Below are positions 60,635 to 64,000 of a DNA stretch of 64,000 bases, one piece after another. How positions within the stretch are numbered: position 1 is the first letter of the stretch; each line of letters starts with the position of its first letter. The notes under the pieces are model-generated. The model was not told where the DNA came from. It did not search any database and saw only the letters and a program-made list of their open reading frames with translations. Source of the stretch: Accumulibacter sp003538495 (GTDB lineage Bacteria > Pseudomonadota > Gammaproteobacteria > Burkholderiales > Rhodocyclaceae); contig NZ_JAPUVQ010000026.1 of the NCBI RefSeq assembly GCF_029255145.1, forward strand, positions 1 through 64,000, read 5' to 3'. Position numbers and translations under genes: made by a program.

Positions 60635-61017
60635 CTACGGCGACCAAGACTGCCCGTAGTATCGTCGCCTCCACCAGCAACTCCGCTGGTGGAACGACGC
60701 GGGGACGGTTGGAGTTGCTGACGGCCTTTGGCGGCATCTTGACCCTCAAGATGACCAACGGCGCCACCGGCCCGACGCTGCAGTGCAGTGCCAATGTGCT
60801 GATAGCGCATAACGCCACTCAGCCGGCAGCGGCGGCTGCTGGATCGGACTGGAAAACCCTTCTTTCCGTCGGTAACGGCACGGCCTCGAACACCGTCGGC
60901 GAATACAGTCTCAATGTGTCGTCCGCCGTAATGCAACTGGAAGTCGAATTCACCGGCAACACCGGGCAGGCGGTGACGGTCGAGGCCCACTTCAGCGAAC
61001 TGAGCAGCGTTTCCTGA
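60631..61017 (+). CDS. hypothetical phage structural-like protein
   Basis: The 128-aa protein starts with GTG at 60631. It is rich in Thr, Ala, Ser and Gly with alternating strands (GRLELLTAFGGILTLKMTNG, EYSLNVSSAVMQLEVEFTGN), suggesting a beta-sandwich. No family is recognised. It is coupled to the following large gene. Confidence 0.55.
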   Translation: MTTATKTARSIVASTSNSAGGTTRGRLELLTAFGGILTLKMTNGATGPTLQCSANVLIAHNATQPAAAAAGSDWKTLLSVGNGTASNTVGEYSLNVSSAVMQLEVEFTGNTGQAVTVEAHFSELSSVS

Positions 61018-62411
61018 TGTTCCTGCCGTCCGACAACCGCTTGCTGCCGCAGGACATTGCGGACCTTGATCCGCGCTATGGCGTCCGGGCGTGCATCAAT
61101 ATCGGCTCGGGCTACCTGGATCTGATCAAGAAATCGACCTTTGTGGTCCACCCGAGCTTCTCCAGAGCTGCGGACAAGCTGGGCCTCAGAAGCTCGCAAA
61201 ACTCCGGCTCGTACGCAGTCAGCATTCCGTCCGGGGTGGTCAATGGCGAAGCTGTCTCCTTTCTGGTCGTAGCCCAGGCGGCAGCTGGGCAGTGCCGGCA
61301 CGGCATTTCGAGCGCGGTCGATGGCTACGGGACGCCGCGGATCTACTGTACAAACGGCGTATTGGAGGCCAGAGCCACGGTTGCCGGTAATACGAATATC
61401 GCCATTACCGGACCGACCATTGCGTACGATAGCGACTACGTCGGCATCGTTCGCTGGCGTCCGGGAGTGGGTCTGGCCGCGTCGTTCAACGGCGCGGCGG
61501 TACAAACCAGTGCCAATTCGGCCACGACCCTTTATGTGTCCCCGGATCTGCTGTGGTATGGCGCTTCGACTGCTACCAGAGCCTATCTGGTAGCGGCTCT
61601 CGGCGATGTTTCGGATGCCGATATGCGCTATCTGTCGGCCAATCCGGCCGCGATCTTCAGATCACAGCCGCCTGTGATCTGGTTCGGTGGCGGATCATCC
61701 GACCTCGCCGGCGCCGCCTCCGGCGGCGCCATCGCCTCCGGCTCGGGCGCGCTGTGGGCCGACATCGCGCTGGCGGGCGTCGGCGTCGCGGTTGCCGGCG
61801 GTGCCGCCAACGCGGCCGCCGCCGTATCCCTGTCGGCGACCGGCTTCTCGGTCGCCGGCGGCGCGGCGAACGGCACCGCGACGGTGCAGATCAGCGCCAG
61901 CGGCCTGGCGGAAGCGGCCGGTTCGGCCGGGCTGTCGGCCAGCGTGCTGCTGGCCGGCGCCGGCGCCGCGCAAGCTTCCGGCAACGCCACCCTGGCGGCA
62001 GCGCTGACGGCGCTGGCCGACGGCGCCGCGCAGGCCAGCGGCTCAGGCGCGCTGGTGGTCAACGTCCAGCTGGCCGGCGCCGGCGCTGCGGTTGCCGGTG
62101 GTTCGGGCACCCTCTCGGGCGGTCCGGTCGGCGCCATCAGCGGATCCGGCAACGCCGACGCCTCGGGTTCCGGCGCGCTCACCGTGTCGGTGGCGGTCAG
62201 CGCCGCCGGTTTCGTTCAGGCGATGGGCGCTGGCGCGCTGTGGGTCAGCGTCCAGCTCGCGGCGTCTGGCGGGGCGATCGCCGGCGGTACGGCGAATCTG
62301 ACCCTCGCTGGCGTCGCGGTGTTGGCCAGCGACGCGCGGTACATCGCCCGCCGGCCGCGCCGCGCTTACCTCTCGGCCAGGGCGCGGCGCTCGTATGAGG
62401 CCCGCTACTGA
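61017..62411 (+). CDS. fibre-like protein with Ala/Gly 20-residue repeats
   Basis: The 464-aa protein has an N-terminal ~220 residues that look like a LamG/concanavalin-type domain (VRWRPGVGLAASFNGAAVQ, YLVAALGDVSDADMRYLS). From about 225 to 435 follow some nine or ten imperfect repeats of ~20 residues of the form (A/V)AGGxANxxAxVxLxAxG. The C-terminus is short and strongly basic (RRPRRAYLSARARRSYEARY). It is probably an extended surface or fibre protein; adhesion is inference. Confidence 0.6.
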   Translation: MFLPSDNRLLPQDIADLDPRYGVRACINIGSGYLDLIKKSTFVVHPSFSRAADKLGLRSSQNSGSYAVSIPSGVVNGEAVSFLVVAQAAAGQCRHGISSAVDGYGTPRIYCTNGVLEARATVAGNTNIAITGPTIAYDSDYVGIVRWRPGVGLAASFNGAAVQTSANSATTLYVSPDLLWYGASTATRAYLVAALGDVSDADMRYLSANPAAIFRSQPPVIWFGGGSSDLAGAASGGAIASGSGALWADIALAGVGVAVAGGAANAAAAVSLSATGFSVAGGAANGTATVQISASGLAEAAGSAGLSASVLLAGAGAAQASGNATLAAALTALADGAAQASGSGALVVNVQLAGAGAAVAGGSGTLSGGPVGAISGSGNADASGSGALTVSVAVSAAGFVQAMGAGALWVSVQLAASGGAIAGGTANLTLAGVAVLASDARYIARRPRRAYLSARARRSYEARY

Positions 62412-62719
62412 TGCGCACCGCGTTTCCCGCCAAGGACCAGGCCGAGGTGCTGGTGGTGACTTTCGACTTCGCCTCGGAGGTCGATCCCGGCGAAACCATC
62501 GCCGCCGCGCCGCCGGTCTCGTCGTCGCTGCTCAGCGGCAGCGACCCCAACCCGGGCGACGTCCTCGCCGGCTCGCCGACGGTATCCGGCGCCGCGGTCC
62601 TGCACGCGGTGCACGGCGGCGTCGATGGCGCGGCCTACCTGCTGCGCTGCCAGGCGACGCTGTCGCCGACTGGCCGGGTGCTGGTGCTGACGGCGACGCT
62701 GCCGGTGCGCACCGCATGA
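62411..62719 (+). CDS. hypothetical phage protein
   Basis: The 102-aa protein starts MRTAFPAKDQAEVLVVTFDF. The sequence suggests a small beta-sandwich (VLVVTFDFASEVDPGETIAA, AAYLLRCQATLSPTGRVLVL), as in accessory proteins near Mu-like fibre genes. Its ATG shares a base with the preceding stop. Confidence 0.6.
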   Translation: MRTAFPAKDQAEVLVVTFDFASEVDPGETIAAAPPVSSSLLSGSDPNPGDVLAGSPTVSGAAVLHAVHGGVDGAAYLLRCQATLSPTGRVLVLTATLPVRTA

Positions 62720-62726
62720 GCGACGC

Positions 62727-62957
62727 ATGAGCGACATTTTCGACCGCGCCACCGAACGCGAACAGGAGCTGCGCGACGACGCCCTGGCGGCTCGCGAGCG
62801 CCGCGCCAGGGCCGGCCGGGCCGCCGTTTCGGCCGCGTCCTGCGCCGTCTGCGAGCAGCCGATACCCGAATCCCGCCGCCAGGCGCTGCCTGGCGTCCAG
62901 ACCTGCGTCGAGTGCCAGGCGGACCTCGAACACGCCCTCCAAAGCAAAGGATACTGA
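62727..62957 (+). CDS. TraR/DksA-type zinc finger phage protein
   Basis: The 76-aa protein has a helical N-terminus (DIFDRATEREQELRDDALAA) and a C4 zinc finger (CAVCEQPIPE and CVECQ) as in TraR/DksA short proteins. Such proteins bind RNA polymerase secondary channel. They occur widely in the middle region of Mu-like phages. Confidence 0.88.
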   Translation: MSDIFDRATEREQELRDDALAARERRARAGRAAVSAASCAVCEQPIPESRRQALPGVQTCVECQADLEHALQSKGY

Positions 62958-63322
62958 TGGACCAACAGACAATCATGCTCGGCCTCGGACTGGCCAACTT
63001 CGGGCTGACCTGGGGGCTGGCGGCATACATGTACATCGTCAACCAGAACAAGGTTACCAACGACCGCCTGAGCGCCATGGAAGACGACCTGGTCCGGAAG
63101 TACGAGCAGCACGCCGAGCGCCTGGCCGGCCTCGAGGTCACCCTGCGCGCGCAGCCGACCCACCGCGACGTGGGGATGCTCTACGAGTCGATCAACAAGC
63201 TGGCCAGCACCGTCAATCAGCTGGTCGGCGAGACCAAGATGCAGAGCGACGTCATCCGCATGATGATGAACACCATGGTCAGCAACGGCTTGGGAGCCGC
63301 ACACGAAGGGGCACACCGATGA
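62957..63322 (+). CDS. DUF2730 family phage protein
   Basis: The 121-aa protein starts MDQQTIMLGLGLANFGLTWG, a single N-terminal membrane helix, followed by a coiled coil (DRLSAMEDDLVRKYEQHAER, ESINKLASTVNQLVGE). Both features and its place before the terminase genes match DUF2730, which in Mu-like phages lies next to lysis or packaging genes. Confidence 0.8.
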   Translation: MDQQTIMLGLGLANFGLTWGLAAYMYIVNQNKVTNDRLSAMEDDLVRKYEQHAERLAGLEVTLRAQPTHRDVGMLYESINKLASTVNQLVGETKMQSDVIRMMMNTMVSNGLGAAHEGAHR

Positions 63323-63567
63323 CCGCGCTCGACAAGAAACGCGCCAGCAGCCTGCTGGCGAGCCTGCTGTTTCACGACGGCACCTGCAACCCGCGCGACC
63401 TGCGGGACGACCTGGAGCGGGTGCACGGCATCGTAGCCACGCTCGCCCGTGTCTGCACCGACCTCATCTGGCTGGACGACGTCGGCCTGATCCAGTACCG
63501 CTACCAGATCGCCATGCTCACCGAAGAGGGCCGCGACGTGGTCGCCGGTCGCCGGCAGATGCCATGA
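63319..63567 (+). CDS. VpaChn25_0724-type phage protein (winged-helix like)
   Basis: The 82-aa protein (KRASSLLASLLFHDGTCNPR, DLIWLDDVGLIQYRYQIAML) matches a small winged-helix family common just upstream of DUF1804 in Mu-like phages. It overlaps the DUF2730 gene by 4 bp. Confidence 0.7.
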   Translation: MTALDKKRASSLLASLLFHDGTCNPRDLRDDLERVHGIVATLARVCTDLIWLDDVGLIQYRYQIAMLTEEGRDVVAGRRQMP

Positions 63568-63592
63568 GCCCACGGCGGAAGGCAGTGCCCTG

Positions 63593-64000
63593 ATGGCCCA
63601 TAGCCCCGAACTGCGCATGCAGCTGCGCGCCGCCTACATCGGCGGCCTGCCGCTCGAGCAGGCCGCCGAGAAGGTCGGCGTGCCGGCCGGCACGGCGCGC
63701 AACTGGTACCGCGCCGCGCGCGATGCCGCCGACGACTGGGACAAGTTCCGCGCCGCCTCGCTGATCGTCGCCGGCGGCGGCATCGAGCAAGCCCTGGGCC
63801 GGATCATCGCCGCCGGCCTGATGCGCTGCGAAGCGCTGCTCGAAAAAACCGCCGATGCCGCAGACCCCTTCGAGGGCGTCAAGGCGATGGCCACGCTCGG
63901 CGACACCATCGCCAAGCTGCGCGCTGCGGCCAAGAGCTTCATGCCCGAGATCAGCGCGGCCGCGGTCGCTGCCGACACGCTCAAGGCGCTGGCCCACTGG
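63593..64000 (+). CDS. DUF1804 family protein (terminase small subunit-like), partial
   Basis: 136 codons are visible and the frame is open at the window edge. An N-terminal HTH (LRAAYIGGLPLEQAAEKVGV, PAGTARNWYRAARD) and the following helices match DUF1804, the Mu gp27-like packaging protein. It should be followed by the large terminase and portal genes beyond the window. Confidence 0.8.
   Translation, partial: MAHSPELRMQLRAAYIGGLPLEQAAEKVGVPAGTARNWYRAARDAADDWDKFRAASLIVAGGGIEQALGRIIAAGLMRCEALLEKTADAADPFEGVKAMATLGDTIAKLRAAAKSFMPEISAAAVAADTLKALAHW

Larger units (their letters stand above)
45660..64000 (+). mobile_element. Mu-like transposable prophage, left part
   Basis: Gene order follows Mu-type phages: leftward repressor, Ner-like regulator, DDE transposase A, ATPase B, early genes with gp16/DUF1018 and DUF3164 proteins, HU, lysozyme-like protein, Mor, then DksA-type zinc finger, DUF2730 and DUF1804. 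The exact left end is not resolved: it lies between ~45650 (last credible host coding sequence) and the repressor terminator at 45965, and I could not identify a certain TG terminus. The prophage runs off the right edge before terminase, portal, head and tail genes. Confidence 0.88.

Noticed and set aside
61017..62411. Diversity-generating retroelement target
   Set aside because: No reverse transcriptase or template repeat is visible in the window.

Overview
The window looks like a chromosomal piece of a high-GC betaproteobacterium. The secG / tRNA-Leu(GAG) / nuoA-N order is typical of that class. Paired cyanophycin synthetases next to a DUF1854 protein and an ABC exporter point to a Rhodocyclales organism, perhaps of the Candidatus Accumulibacter type. 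That placement is inference from gene content, not from a database search.

Layout. 1-5469 is the right-hand part of a predicted antiphage module: the C-terminus of a DUF1156 DNA methyltransferase, a RecF/OLD-like ATPase, a small PD-(D/E)XK-like protein and a DUF499 ATPase, joined by 4-bp overlaps. A tandem LexA-type operator and a short SOS-type ORF follow (5723-6009). 6194-11559 holds housekeeping and signalling genes: an HDOD protein, a pseudouridine synthase, a glycine-zipper lipoprotein and a FapA/DUF342 protein. 11572-20223 (minus strand) is a five-gene cyanophycin cluster: spermidine-synthase-like protein, ABC exporter with a zinc ribbon, DUF1854 protein, CphA-prime and CphA. 20415-35750 (plus strand) is secG, tRNA-Leu and a complete 14-gene respiratory complex I operon with a terminator. 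35766-44373 holds a Nudix hydrolase, a dihaem cytochrome c, YceH, RF3, a DUF2789 protein, HtpX with a NavAb-like sodium channel, a YqaA-like membrane protein and a frameshifted floA.

From somewhere in 45650-45960 to the window end lies the left part of a Mu-like transposable prophage, which seems to have cut a host gene (44597-45823). Its order is: leftward repressor with a Mu-type DNA-binding domain, operator array, Ner-like protein, MuA-type DDE transposase, MuB ATPase, early genes with one lower-GC cargo gene, gp16, DUF3164, HU, a lysozyme-fold protein, Mor, a C4-like antisense RNA/Icd/Rha immunity region, an unusual module of secreted or fibre-like proteins, then DksA-type zinc finger, DUF2730, VpaChn25_0724-type and DUF1804 genes that lead into packaging functions beyond the edge.

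The points most worth a second look are the C4-like riboregulatory region (57768-58002) with a 24-nt antisense match, the CoiA-like cargo gene (52329-53210), the lysozyme-like protein lacking two of three catalytic residues, the composition of the DUF1156/DUF499 module, and the cyanophycin-linked exporter cluster.
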